This document shows, piece by piece, positions 1 to 5,762 of a DNA stretch of 9,410 bases. The translations under genes and the position numbers were made by a program. Below the pieces are notes generated by a model. That model did not search any database. It was not told the DNA's origin and worked only from the letters and a program-made list of their open reading frames with translations. Within the stretch, counting starts at the first letter, position 1. Every line of letters begins with the position of its first letter. Origin of the DNA: Treponema sp. (lineage in GTDB: Bacteria > Spirochaetota > Spirochaetia > Treponematales > Treponemataceae); assembly GCA_003455655.1 (NCBI GenBank), contig DMQP01000017.1:1-9410 (forward strand). The letters run 5' to 3'.

Positions 1-984
1 GGCGACAGAGTTCTTATTGATTCTATTCCCGAAGCACTGAAAGTGACTGAACGCGTTTGTTCGTCTGTGAATGTTGGTACTACTAAAAACGGAATCAACA
101 TGGATGCAGTAAAACTGATGGGAGAGACAATTAAAAAGACAGCAGAAGTTTCAAAAGACTGTCCTGTTAACGGTTGTGCAAAACTGGTTGTCTTTACTAA
201 CGCTCCCGAAGACAATCCCTTTATGGCAGGAGCCTTCCATGGTCCCGGAGAAGGAGACGCTGTTATTAATGTTGGTGTTTCTGGACCAGGTGTTATTCTT
301 GCTGCAGCGAGAGAGTTCAAAGGAAAGCCCATTAATGAACTTGCAGATGGAATTAAAAAAATTGCCTTTAAGATAACTCGTATGGGTCAGTTAGTTGGTG
401 CCGAAGCCGCTGCTCGTTTGGGTGTCGATTTTGGTATTCTTGATCTTTCTCTTGCTCCAACCCCTGCAGTTGGAGATTCCGTTGCTCGTATTCTTGAAGA
501 AATTGGTCTTGAAGGTGCTGGTGCTCCTGGAACAACTGCTGCACTTGCTATGCTTACCGACATGGTAAAAAAAGGCGGTGTTATGGCAAGTACTAATGTT
601 GGTGGTTTGTCTGGTGCCTTTATTCCTGTAAGTGAAGACGAGGGCATGATTAACGCAGTAAAGCAACATTCAATTACCCTCGAAAAACTTGAAGCTATGA
701 CTTGTGTGTGTTCTGTAGGACTTGATATGATTGCAATTCCTGGTGACACTCCTGCATCAACTATTTCTGGTATTATGGCAGATGAAATGGCAATTGGTAT
801 GGTTAACAATAAAACAACCGCTGTTCGTCTTATTCCTGCTCCTGGAAAAAAAGCTGGTGACTGGGTTGAGTTTGGCGGCTTGTTGGGTGGTGCTCCTGTT
901 ATGGATGTAAACACCTTTAGTTGTGAAACCTTTATAAACCGCGGCGGAAGAATTCCTGCTCCTATTCATTCATTCAGAAACTAA
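1..984 (+). CDS. UPF0210/DUF711 (PFL family) protein, 5' end missing
   Basis: The reading frame is open from base 1, so the gene starts outside the window; 327 residues are visible of the roughly 450 usual for this family. The GTG at 43 is an internal valine codon, because the 14 codons before it ([14 protein letters not shown]) already continue family-like sequence. Recognisable family features are the [10 protein letters not shown] and [10 protein letters not shown] stretches near the visible start, the glycine-rich [10 protein letters not shown] loop, and a Gly/Ala/Thr-rich C-terminal half. Members share the alpha/beta-barrel fold of pyruvate formate-lyase but have no glycyl radical motif, and none is visible here. 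No reaction has been firmly assigned to the family; a gene for a small ACT-domain protein often lies just upstream, which here would be outside the window. The stop codon overlaps the start of the next gene (TAATG), so the two are probably co-translated. Family assignment is strong; function is unknown. Confidence 0.88.
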   Translation, partial: GDRVLIDSIPEALKVTERVCSSVNVGTTKNGINMDAVKLMGETIKKTAEVSKDCPVNGCAKLVVFTNAPEDNPFMAGAFHGPGEGDAVINVGVSGPGVILAAAREFKGKPINELADGIKKIAFKITRMGQLVGAEAAARLGVDFGILDLSLAPTPAVGDSVARILEEIGLEGAGAPGTTAALAMLTDMVKKGGVMASTNVGGLSGAFIPVSEDEGMINAVKQHSITLEKLEAMTCVCSVGLDMIAIPGDTPASTISGIMADEMAIGMVNNKTTAVRLIPAPGKKAGDWVEFGGLLGGAPVMDVNTFSCETFINRGGRIPAPIHSFRN

Positions 985-1841
985 TGTCTCAAACTGGGGA
1001 ACTGTCCATTGCCTTTGTCTCTCAAGTTCCTCAGTTGTATGAAGCGTCTCTTGCTTTTTTATCTCAATACGAAAAAAGTGCTTGCGCTTTGTATGAAAGT
1101 CTTTTGCGAAAAGATAAACATCTGTATGTAGTCTTTCGTTCTTTTTTGCAGAGTGTAAGCATAGAAGGTTTGTTTTCGTTTAACGGAGAAACGATTCTTT
1201 GTCAGTTTAAAAATGCTTCTGCTCAATTGCGTTCTTGTCTTTCTGCTTTTTTTTCTGATGCAAAAGTTACCTGCCTTGCTGGACAAGAACATTCTGTAAA
1301 ACTAATGGCAGAGGCTTTGAAAAACACAGCAAACGGTTCTGCTAATGAAGTGCGTACATTTATGCTTATGGAATGTAGAGCGCCTGTTGAAGCAAAACAA
1401 AAAGTTTTGGTAAGACTTGCAACAGAAGCAGATGAAGACTCTGTTTTAGAAATGCACCTTGCTTTTTTAAAAGAAGAAGTTGCTCCTGCTTGGTTAAAAG
1501 AAACTATAGAGAATCGGGAAAGTCTTGAAAGACGTTCTGTTCGGAGAAAAATTAGTCAAAAAGTTTTTCGTTTGATTGAACAAGAAGATTCAGTTTTTTG
1601 TCTTGCCCGTGTTGATGTTCAGACACCACATTATGTTCAGATTGCGGGAGTGTATACGAATCCTGCTTTTCGTAATAAAGGTTACGCAAAGTCTCTTGTC
1701 TGTCAGCTTACTAAAGAAATTTGTGCTTTAGAAAAAAGTGCAGTACTCTTTGTTGATGTAACAAATGAAGCTGCTTGTCATGTCTACCAGTCTGCAGGAT
1801 TTGTTGCCTTTGACCGTTACCGCATTTGCTATTACAAGTAA
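984..1841 (+). CDS. GNAT-family N-acetyltransferase with an N-terminal extension
   Basis: This 285-residue protein has a C-terminal GNAT (acetyl-CoA-dependent acyltransferase) domain from about residue 140. The acetyl-CoA pyrophosphate-binding motif A is at residues 218-235 (beta strand VQIAGVYTNP, then RNKGYA, matching R/Q-x-x-G-x-G/A). The VTNEAACHVYQSAGF segment around 259-273 matches motif B, with the family tyrosine near 268. The first ~130 residues are not a standard GNAT core, but the layout (an N-terminal half that may be a degenerate GNAT fold, a linker, then an active GNAT) resembles the tandem DUF4081-GNAT arrangement. The substrate cannot be told from sequence. The ATG shares one base with the upstream stop (TAATG) and has no clear Shine-Dalgarno, so translation is probably coupled to the UPF0210 gene. 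It converges on proB with 5 bases between the stop codons. No signal peptide or membrane segment is seen, so it is cytoplasmic. Confidence 0.82.
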   Translation: MSQTGELSIAFVSQVPQLYEASLAFLSQYEKSACALYESLLRKDKHLYVVFRSFLQSVSIEGLFSFNGETILCQFKNASAQLRSCLSAFFSDAKVTCLAGQEHSVKLMAEALKNTANGSANEVRTFMLMECRAPVEAKQKVLVRLATEADEDSVLEMHLAFLKEEVAPAWLKETIENRESLERRSVRRKISQKVFRLIEQEDSVFCLARVDVQTPHYVQIAGVYTNPAFRNKGYAKSLVCQLTKEICALEKSAVLFVDVTNEAACHVYQSAGFVAFDRYRICYYK

Positions 1842-1846
1842 ATGTT

Positions 1847-2650
1847 TTAGTTTACAAAAAAGAGTGTTCCCTTTTGTGAACCATCACACAATGCTTTTAA
1901 CGCTGAACCTGTTTTGCAGTTTGCTAAAATAAGAGGAATGCCACTTGCGGTAGATTTTTCTGCCGCTTGAATTTTTGTTTCAATTCCGCCGGTACCAAAA
2001 CTGTTAGTGCTTCCAATAGTTATGTTTTTGCGCAGTTGTGCAATGTCGCCAACACTTTCAATAAGTTTTGCATCTTTGTTTGTTTTAGGATTGTCTGTAT
2101 ACACACCGTCAATATCACTGAACAAAACAAGTGCATCGGCACTCCATAAAATTGCAGTAAGAGCAGAAAGGTTGTCGTTGTCGCCAATGCTAAATTCTTC
2201 TGTGGTAACAGAGTCGTTTTCGTTAATAATAGGAACAACACCTTCATCTACCAAAGTAAAGAGTGTGTTTCTCATGTTGAGTGTGTGGTGGTAATCTTCA
2301 AAATCTTCTTTGGTAAGTAAAAGTTGAGCAACATGTAAGTTTTGATCTTTGAAAGCTTTGCGCCACTTGTCCATAAGTTCTACTTGTCCGATTGCACACA
2401 GAGCTTGGCGATAGTGCATGTCTTTTTTGTGAGCCCAACCGTTAATGCTTGAAAGGCCTGCAACTTGTGCACCTGATGAAACAATAATAATTTGTTTTCC
2501 CAAAGCAAGCATTGAAGCACAGTCTGCTGCAACTGCATTCATAAAAGGTAAGTTAATGGTTCCGTCGCTTTTTGCAAGAGAATTACTGCCAAACTTTAAG
2601 ACGATTTTTTTTGCTTTTTGCAATGTCTGCGAAACTGTTTGTTCACTCAT
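1847..2650 (-). CDS. proB: Glutamate 5-kinase, short form without PUA domain
   Basis: ProB phosphorylates L-glutamate with ATP to gamma-glutamyl phosphate, the first and usually proline-inhibited step of proline synthesis. The 267 residues are one amino-acid-kinase domain: the nucleotide-binding K19-F-G near the N terminus, VSSGA at 57-61, the glutamate-binding NENDSV at 143-148 (D146 is the expected key aspartate), GDNDNLSA at 156-163, FSDIDGVYT at 178-186, and GTGGIETK ending in the ATP-contacting K227. It stops where E. coli ProB (367 residues) continues into a C-terminal PUA domain; short forms of about 270 residues are known in other bacteria, so this is probably complete. Its ATG overlaps the proA stop by four bases (ATGA), indicating translational coupling. 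The order is proA then proB, opposite to the commoner proBA. Confidence 0.95.
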   Translation of the reverse strand: MSEQTVSQTLQKAKKIVLKFGSNSLAKSDGTINLPFMNAVAADCASMLALGKQIIIVSSGAQVAGLSSINGWAHKKDMHYRQALCAIGQVELMDKWRKAFKDQNLHVAQLLLTKEDFEDYHHTLNMRNTLFTLVDEGVVPIINENDSVTTEEFSIGDNDNLSALTAILWSADALVLFSDIDGVYTDNPKTNKDAKLIESVGDIAQLRKNITIGSTNSFGTGGIETKIQAAEKSTASGIPLILANCKTGSALKALCDGSQKGTLFFVN

Positions 2651-3906
2651 CGTATGTTTCCGTCCCCATCAATCAAAAACTTTGTTGTGGTAAGAGCCTT
2701 TATGCCCATAGGTCCTCGTGCATGCAGTTTTTGTGTGCTTATGCCAAGTTCTGCACCAAAGCCAAATTCTCCGCCATCGGTAAAACGTGTGCTTGCATTT
2801 ACATATACACATGCTGCATCTACTTGCGCTTGGAACATGCGTGCGTGAGACCGGTCATTGGTTACAATTGATTCACTGTGTTTAGTGTTGTGACTGTTTA
2901 TAAAACAAATGGCTTCTTCAATGCTGTCTACAACTTTTAACGCAAGAGTAAAATCAAGGAACTCAAAACCAAAGTCTTCTTCTGTTGCAGCCTGAACATT
3001 TTGTGCCTTACACTTATTTAAAATTTCAAGACAGTAAGCGTCTGCTCTTACATTTACTTTCGAGTCAAAAGCTTTTGCCATAAGGGGAATAAATTCTTCT
3101 GCTACAGCGCGGTGAACTAAAATAGTTTCTATGGCGTTACAAGCACCAGGGCGTTGCATTTTTGCATTCTGAGCAATAGCTGCTGCCATAGTTACATCTG
3201 CACTTTGGTCTACATAGAGGTGACAAATTCCTGCTCCTGTTTGAATAACTGGAACGCGTGCATCTTGAACTACGGTGTTAATAAGTCGTGCAGAACCCCG
3301 TGGTAAAACAACATCAATTTTTCCTACAGCATTCAAAATGTCATGAACATCAGAGTGGTCTGTACATTCGCTTAAAGCAATAGAATCTAACACCCCGTCA
3401 GAACCTGCTGAAGACAGTCCTTCCTGAATTGCTTGAACCAGTGCTTTGTTTGAAGCAAGTGCAGAAGAAGAACCTCTTAGTAAAATAGCATTACCACTTT
3501 TGTAAGCAAGCGAAAAAGCATCGACAGTAACATTAGGACGGGACTCGTAAATAATGGCAACAATTCCGAGGGGAACACGAACTTGACGAATCTGCATTCC
3601 CTGGGGAGTTTTCCAGCCAGCAATTTCTTCGCCAATGGGGTCTGTCTGCTGAATAATAACTTTTATGCTTTTGATAATTGAGTTGAATTTTTTTTCATCA
3701 AGAGCAAGTCGTTCAACCAAAGCTTCACTGGTTCCCTTTGCACGAGAAGAAGCAACATCTTGTGCGTTTGCTTCAAGAATTGTTTTTTTATGGGCAAGCA
3801 GTGAATCGATAACGCAAGAAAGTGCTCTGTTTTTTTGCTGTTCAGAATGAAGTGCAAGTGTGTCTGCTCCCTTGCGGAGTTTATTGCACAGAGAATCTAT
3901 ATCCAT
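2647..3906 (-). CDS. proA: Glutamate-5-semialdehyde dehydrogenase (gamma-glutamyl phosphate reductase)
   Basis: ProA reduces gamma-glutamyl phosphate with NADPH to glutamate 5-semialdehyde, which cyclises to pyrroline-5-carboxylate before final reduction to proline. The 419-residue length is typical for the family. Landmarks are VPLGIVAIIYESRPNVT (111-127, the signature of this aldehyde-dehydrogenase branch), LLRGSSSA (142-149), the LPRGS segment at 201-205, and the catalytic cysteine C256 in QRPGACNAIET. The C-terminal FGFGAELGISTQKLHARGPMG is also characteristic. The start at 3906 is supported by GGAGG five bases upstream. Its product is the labile acyl phosphate made by ProB, whose gene overlaps its end by four bases, fitting the known ProB-ProA partnership. 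No pyrroline-5-carboxylate reductase (proC) lies in the window. Confidence 0.96.
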   Translation of the reverse strand: MDIDSLCNKLRKGADTLALHSEQQKNRALSCVIDSLLAHKKTILEANAQDVASSRAKGTSEALVERLALDEKKFNSIIKSIKVIIQQTDPIGEEIAGWKTPQGMQIRQVRVPLGIVAIIYESRPNVTVDAFSLAYKSGNAILLRGSSSALASNKALVQAIQEGLSSAGSDGVLDSIALSECTDHSDVHDILNAVGKIDVVLPRGSARLINTVVQDARVPVIQTGAGICHLYVDQSADVTMAAAIAQNAKMQRPGACNAIETILVHRAVAEEFIPLMAKAFDSKVNVRADAYCLEILNKCKAQNVQAATEEDFGFEFLDFTLALKVVDSIEEAICFINSHNTKHSESIVTNDRSHARMFQAQVDAACVYVNASTRFTDGGEFGFGAELGISTQKLHARGPMGIKALTTTKFLIDGDGNIR

Positions 3907-3911
3907 AGGAG

Positions 3912-3916
3912 CCTCC
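3912..3916 (-). promoter_or_regulatory. Ribosome binding site of proA
   Basis: GGAGG on the minus strand ends five bases before the ATG at 3906-3904. It lies in the 18-base gap after the 179-residue gene. It supports the chosen proA start and shows that proA has its own strong initiation site, unlike the coupled proB. Confidence 0.75.
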
Positions 3917-3924
3917 GAGTTGCT

Positions 3925-4464
3925 TTAGTAGTTAGCAAGAAAGTACATGCCCAGCATGATGGCAATTCTGCTTTTTTGTTCTGACCATGCTGCGGTGCGT
4001 GGAAGATTCTGCATGTACCACCAGAAGATTCCAAACTCTGGGTCGATGCGCAGTGCATATTCAGCAAACTCTTTGCTTTTTGTCTGCGAACCAAACATAA
4101 GGTACACTACATTATCTACTATGCTAAAAAACGGAGTATATGCTTTTTGGTAGCTGTGTGTTTCAAGATTTTTGCAGAATTCGTTAAGCTGAAGTTGAAC
4201 TTGGGCCTTTAAATCTTCATCAGATTTTTCTACCCACGTTTTTTGAATAAGCAGTTCCAAATTGCGCTGGAAACTGAGCGTTAACTTTTGGCCCATGCCT
4301 GTTTTTACATCTGCAATAGATTTGAACGGTTCGGATTCTCCAAATGCTTCAGAAACGGTAATTGCAGCGCTTACTGCTTCGTCGTCAGACTGTGTGTTAA
4401 CTAACGTGTTCATTGCATCAAGAGCTTTTTTTTCTACGAACTGTTCGATTAAATTCCCTTCCAT
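3925..4464 (-). CDS. Unrecognised 179-residue protein, first gene of a proA-proB operon
   Basis: I do not recognise this protein. It has no signal peptide and no clear membrane segment, so it is probably cytoplasmic. The N-terminal third is acidic and polar (SDDEAVSAAITVSEAFGES). The middle and C terminus look helical and contain an aromatic patch (FGIFWWYMQNLP) and a hydrophobic end (IAIMLGMYFLANY). No catalytic or metal-binding pattern stands out, and the single cysteine argues against a redox role. It ends 18 bases before proA and starts 28 bases after the ohrR stop, so it is probably co-transcribed with proA and proB. The ATG has no Shine-Dalgarno upstream; instead a good promoter ends almost at the start codon. 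The next in-frame Met (residue 18) has no better ribosome site. The intact frame, operon position and tight spacing make it a credible gene. Confidence 0.72.
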   Translation of the reverse strand: MEGNLIEQFVEKKALDAMNTLVNTQSDDEAVSAAITVSEAFGESEPFKSIADVKTGMGQKLTLSFQRNLELLIQKTWVEKSDEDLKAQVQLQLNEFCKNLETHSYQKAYTPFFSIVDNVVYLMFGSQTKSKEFAEYALRIDPEFGIFWWYMQNLPRTAAWSEQKSRIAIMLGMYFLANY

Positions 4465-4471
4465 GGGTGCT

Positions 4472-4500
4472 ATTGTAGTTTATTACATTTTTTTATTCAA
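4472..4500 (-). promoter_or_regulatory. Predicted sigma-70 promoter for the 179-residue gene and proAB
   Basis: On the minus strand, TTGAAT (4500-4495) and TACAAT (4477-4472) are separated by 17 bases, close to consensus. The expected start of transcription is about 4465, one base or so before the ATG at 4464. If used, it would separate proline genes from ohrR control and give a leaderless or nearly leaderless mRNA. The -35 lies over the ohrR stop codon. This is a pattern match in an A/T-rich stretch, so it is not certain. Confidence 0.5.
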
Positions 4501-4921
4501 GACGGCTCATAATTGCATGAAGATTTTTAAGCAAGTCGCCAGCATCTTTGGGTTCAAGTAAATTGTGACATGCCATTTGCTGGGGAATGTTTAAACATTT
4601 TTCGCGGAGTGCGTGTCCTGCTTGGGTAAGGGTAATGTAAACAGTGCGTTCATCTTGCAGACTTCTTGTGCGTTCAATAAGTCCCTGACTTTCCATTTTT
4701 TTTAGAAGAGGAGTCAGTGTTCCCGAATCAAGATAGAGTTTTTTTCCTAAATCTTTTACCGTTACATTATCTTCTTCCCACAAACTTAAGAGGGTTATGT
4801 AGGAAGTGTAGGTAAGACCCAGCGGTTCAAGCAGGGGAGTGTAGCGGCGGATTATTTCCTTTGAACAAACATAAAGAGAGAAGCAAATTTGGTTTTCAAG
4901 TGCCAGTGGATTAAAATTCAT
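4493..4921 (-). CDS. ohrR: OhrR-type MarR-family organic-peroxide sensor/repressor
   Basis: This 142-residue winged-helix repressor resembles OhrR, which binds DNA as a dimer when reduced and lets go when organic peroxides oxidise its N-terminal cysteine. The sensing residue is C13 in the NQICFSLY segment. Y27 and Y38 lie at the same distances (+14, +25) as the two tyrosines that hold the reactive cysteine C15 in Bacillus subtilis OhrR. The recognition-helix region YLDSGTLTPLLKKME (63-77) and the DER wing motif (90-92) are near-signature. Further cysteines are C19, C109 and C118. A GTG at 4951 extends the frame by ten codons, but it lies upstream of the expected transcription start and inside the operator. 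The ATG at 4921 has AAAGG seven bases before it, so I chose that. The gene is divergent from gpx and is probably self-repressed. The gene symbol rests on sequence and operator resemblance; the likely target here is gpx rather than ohr. Confidence 0.88.
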   Translation of the reverse strand: MNFNPLALENQICFSLYVCSKEIIRRYTPLLEPLGLTYTSYITLLSLWEEDNVTVKDLGKKLYLDSGTLTPLLKKMESQGLIERTRSLQDERTVYITLTQAGHALREKCLNIPQQMACHNLLEPKDAGDLLKNLHAIMSRLE

Positions 4922-4928
4922 GTTTTTA

Positions 4929-4933
4929 CCTTT
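4929..4933 (-). promoter_or_regulatory. Ribosome binding site that decides the ohrR start
   Basis: AAAGG on the minus strand lies seven bases before the ATG at 4921-4919. The upstream GTG alternative at 4951 has no such site and lies before the expected transcription start near 4936, so this site settles the start. Confidence 0.6.
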
Positions 4934-4935
4934 TT

Positions 4936-4955
4936 CAATTAAATTGTACACAATT
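4936..4955. promoter_or_regulatory. Operator 1: OhrR-box palindrome over the ohrR -10
   Basis: The stretch contains AATTGT-AC-ACAATT (4942-4955), with perfect 6-base arms and a 2-base centre. It also contains an overlapping CAATT-A-AATTG (4936-4946). This interleaved AT-rich arrangement closely resembles the known OhrR operator upstream of ohrA in Bacillus subtilis. It covers the predicted ohrR -10 (4948-4943) and start site, and lies just upstream of the gpx -35. It could therefore repress ohrR directly and influence gpx polymerase binding. Confidence 0.8.
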
Positions 4956-4971
4956 ATCTTGACAAAATCAA
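4943..4971 (-). promoter_or_regulatory. Predicted ohrR promoter
   Basis: On the minus strand, TTGATT (4971-4966) and TACAAT (4948-4943) are separated by exactly 17 bases. Transcription should start near 4936, leaving an untranslated leader of about 15 bases before the ATG at 4921. The -10 lies inside operator 1, fitting autorepression. The -35 lies in the spacer of the gpx promoter, so the two divergent promoters overlap. Confidence 0.7.
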
Positions 4972-4987
4972 GAGTTCAGTGTACATT
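4959..4987 (+). promoter_or_regulatory. Predicted gpx promoter
   Basis: A perfect TTGACA (4959-4964) and TACATT (4982-4987) are separated by 17 bases. Transcription should start near 4994, giving a leader of about 45 bases. Operator 2 lies just downstream of that start and operator 1 just upstream of the -35, so the promoter is bracketed by candidate OhrR sites. Confidence 0.72.
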
Positions 4988-4997
4988 AAAAGCATAA

Positions 4998-5013
4998 AGA
5001 TTGTACACAATCT
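4998..5013. promoter_or_regulatory. Operator 2: OhrR-box palindrome after the gpx start site
   Basis: AGATTGT-AC-ACAATCT has perfect 7-base arms around the same 2-base AC centre as operator 1, and shares the core ATTGTACACAAT. It lies at about +4 to +20 of the predicted gpx transcript, where a bound repressor would block initiation or clearance. The centre-to-centre distance to the AC-centred palindrome of operator 1 is 57 bases. Confidence 0.78.
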
Positions 5014-5027
5014 AATCTTATAAAATC

Positions 5028-5031
5028 GAGG
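5028..5031 (+). promoter_or_regulatory. Ribosome binding site of gpx
   Basis: GAGG lies seven bases before the ATG at 5039-5041 and supports that start. Confidence 0.65.
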
Positions 5032-5038
5032 CCTAACT

Positions 5039-5518
5039 ATGACAATTTATGACTTTACCGTAAAGGCAATGGACGGAAGCGATGTAAAGCTTGATTCTTA
5101 CAAGGGAAAAGTTTTGCTGGTGGTAAACACGGCAACAGGCTGCGGCTTTACCCCACAGTATGACGGTCTGCAGGACTTGTACGAAAAGTATCAGTCTCGC
5201 GGTTTTGAAATTCTTGATTTCCCTTGCAATCAGTTTGCTGGACAGGCTCCTGGTTCTGAGGAAGAAATTCATTCGTTCTGTACAGGACGCTATGGCATTA
5301 CCTTCCCTCAGTTTGCAAAAATTGAAGTAAACGGCAAGAACGAGTCACCGCTTTACACTTACTTGAAAAAAGAGCAAAATGGTTTCTTGGGTTCAGCAAT
5401 CAAATGGAACTTTACAAAATTTCTTGTTGCAAAAGATGGAACAGTAATCAATCGCTTTGCTCCCACTGATGCACCTGAAAAAATTGATGCTTATATCGAA
5501 AAAGCACTGGAGGCATAA
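5039..5518 (+). CDS. Glutathione peroxidase family thiol peroxidase, cysteine type
   Basis: This 159-residue GPx-fold enzyme reduces hydrogen peroxide and organic hydroperoxides to water or alcohols. The catalytic tetrad is visible: C35 in NTATGCGFTPQY, Q69 in FPCNQFAGQ, and W123-N124 in KWNFTKFLV. The peroxidatic residue is an ordinary cysteine codon (TGC), not the UGA selenocysteine found in some relatives. C81 in SFCTGRYGITFP is at the position of the resolving cysteine in thioredoxin-dependent GPx enzymes, so thioredoxin rather than glutathione is the likely electron donor. There is no signal peptide; it acts in the cytoplasm. It is transcribed divergently from ohrR through a promoter flanked by OhrR-type operators, so peroxide induction is likely. 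Its last codons carry the ribosome site of the following four-cysteine gene. Symbols gpx, gpo, bsaA and btuE are used for such genes; none is assigned. Confidence 0.95.
   Translation: MTIYDFTVKAMDGSDVKLDSYKGKVLLVVNTATGCGFTPQYDGLQDLYEKYQSRGFEILDFPCNQFAGQAPGSEEEIHSFCTGRYGITFPQFAKIEVNGKNESPLYTYLKKEQNGFLGSAIKWNFTKFLVAKDGTVINRFAPTDAPEKIDAYIEKALEA
5509..5513 (+). promoter_or_regulatory. Ribosome binding site of the four-cysteine gene, inside gpx
   Basis: GGAGG lies within the last codons of gpx and six bases before the ATG at 5520-5522. It supports that start over the longer in-frame start at 5457, which would overlap gpx by about 60 bases and give a non-family N terminus. Confidence 0.75.
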
Positions 5519-5519
5519 C

Positions 5520-5762
5520 ATGACTTACACTTACAAGACAGAAAATACTTGTGCAACTCAGATTCAGTTTGACAAAGATGAAAACGGTGTGGTAACGAAC
5601 ATTGTTTTTACTAACGGATGTAACGGAAACTTGAAGGCCATTTCAAAACTGCTTGATGGCATGAAGGCTGAAGACATTAATGCAAAACTTGCTGGTAACT
5701 TGTGCGGACGTCGTCCTACTTCTTGCGCTGATCAACTTGCAAAGGCTGTCATGTCAGTGTAA
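5520..5762 (+). CDS. TIGR03905-like four-cysteine protein (TSCPD-domain relative)
   Basis: This small protein of 80 residues matches the TIGR03905 / TSCPD pattern: YKTENTC at the N terminus, FTNGCNGNLKAI in the middle, and CGRRPTSCADQLAKA at the C terminus. The four conserved cysteines are C11, C34, C62 and C69. The eponymous TSCPD motif is TSCAD here. The same domain forms the C-terminal part of some B12-dependent ribonucleotide reductases (NrdJ), where a thiol or metal role has been considered; the free-standing protein has no settled function. Four spaced cysteines suit metal binding or disulfide chemistry. It starts one base after the gpx stop, with its ribosome site inside gpx, so it is almost certainly co-expressed and induced with the peroxidase. 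A redox-related role is inferred from that context only. Confidence 0.85.
   Translation: MTYTYKTENTCATQIQFDKDENGVVTNIVFTNGCNGNLKAISKLLDGMKAEDINAKLAGNLCGRRPTSCADQLAKAVMSV

Noticed and set aside
43..45. GTG as the start of the UPF0210 gene
   Set aside because: The frame is open to base 1 with family-like sequence before it, so the gene is cut by the window edge.
387..914. Long antisense open frame (175 codons) opposite the UPF0210 gene
   Set aside because: It is the mirror of a strongly coding frame, is Ser/Pro/Ala-rich without family features, and has no ribosome site or promoter of its own.
1838..1855. GTAAA/TTTAC inverted repeat between the convergent GNAT and proB genes as a terminator
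   Set aside because: The stem is only five A/T-rich pairs, and neither direction has a T-run after it.
2572..2871. Open frames on + across the proA-proB junction
   Set aside because: Both proA and proB are clear family members on the other strand through this stretch; the + frames give cysteine-rich, non-family sequence.
4922..4951. GTG start giving OhrR ten extra residues
   Set aside because: The GTG is inside operator 1 and upstream of the predicted transcription start; the ATG at 4921 has a ribosome site and gives the family length.
5039..5518. Selenoprotein glutathione peroxidase with a selenocysteine insertion element
   Set aside because: The peroxidatic position is a TGC cysteine codon and there is no in-frame TGA.
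5457..5519. Upstream ATG for the four-cysteine gene
   Set aside because: It would overlap gpx by about 60 bases and add residues from a shadow frame; the ATG at 5520 has GGAGG at the right distance.
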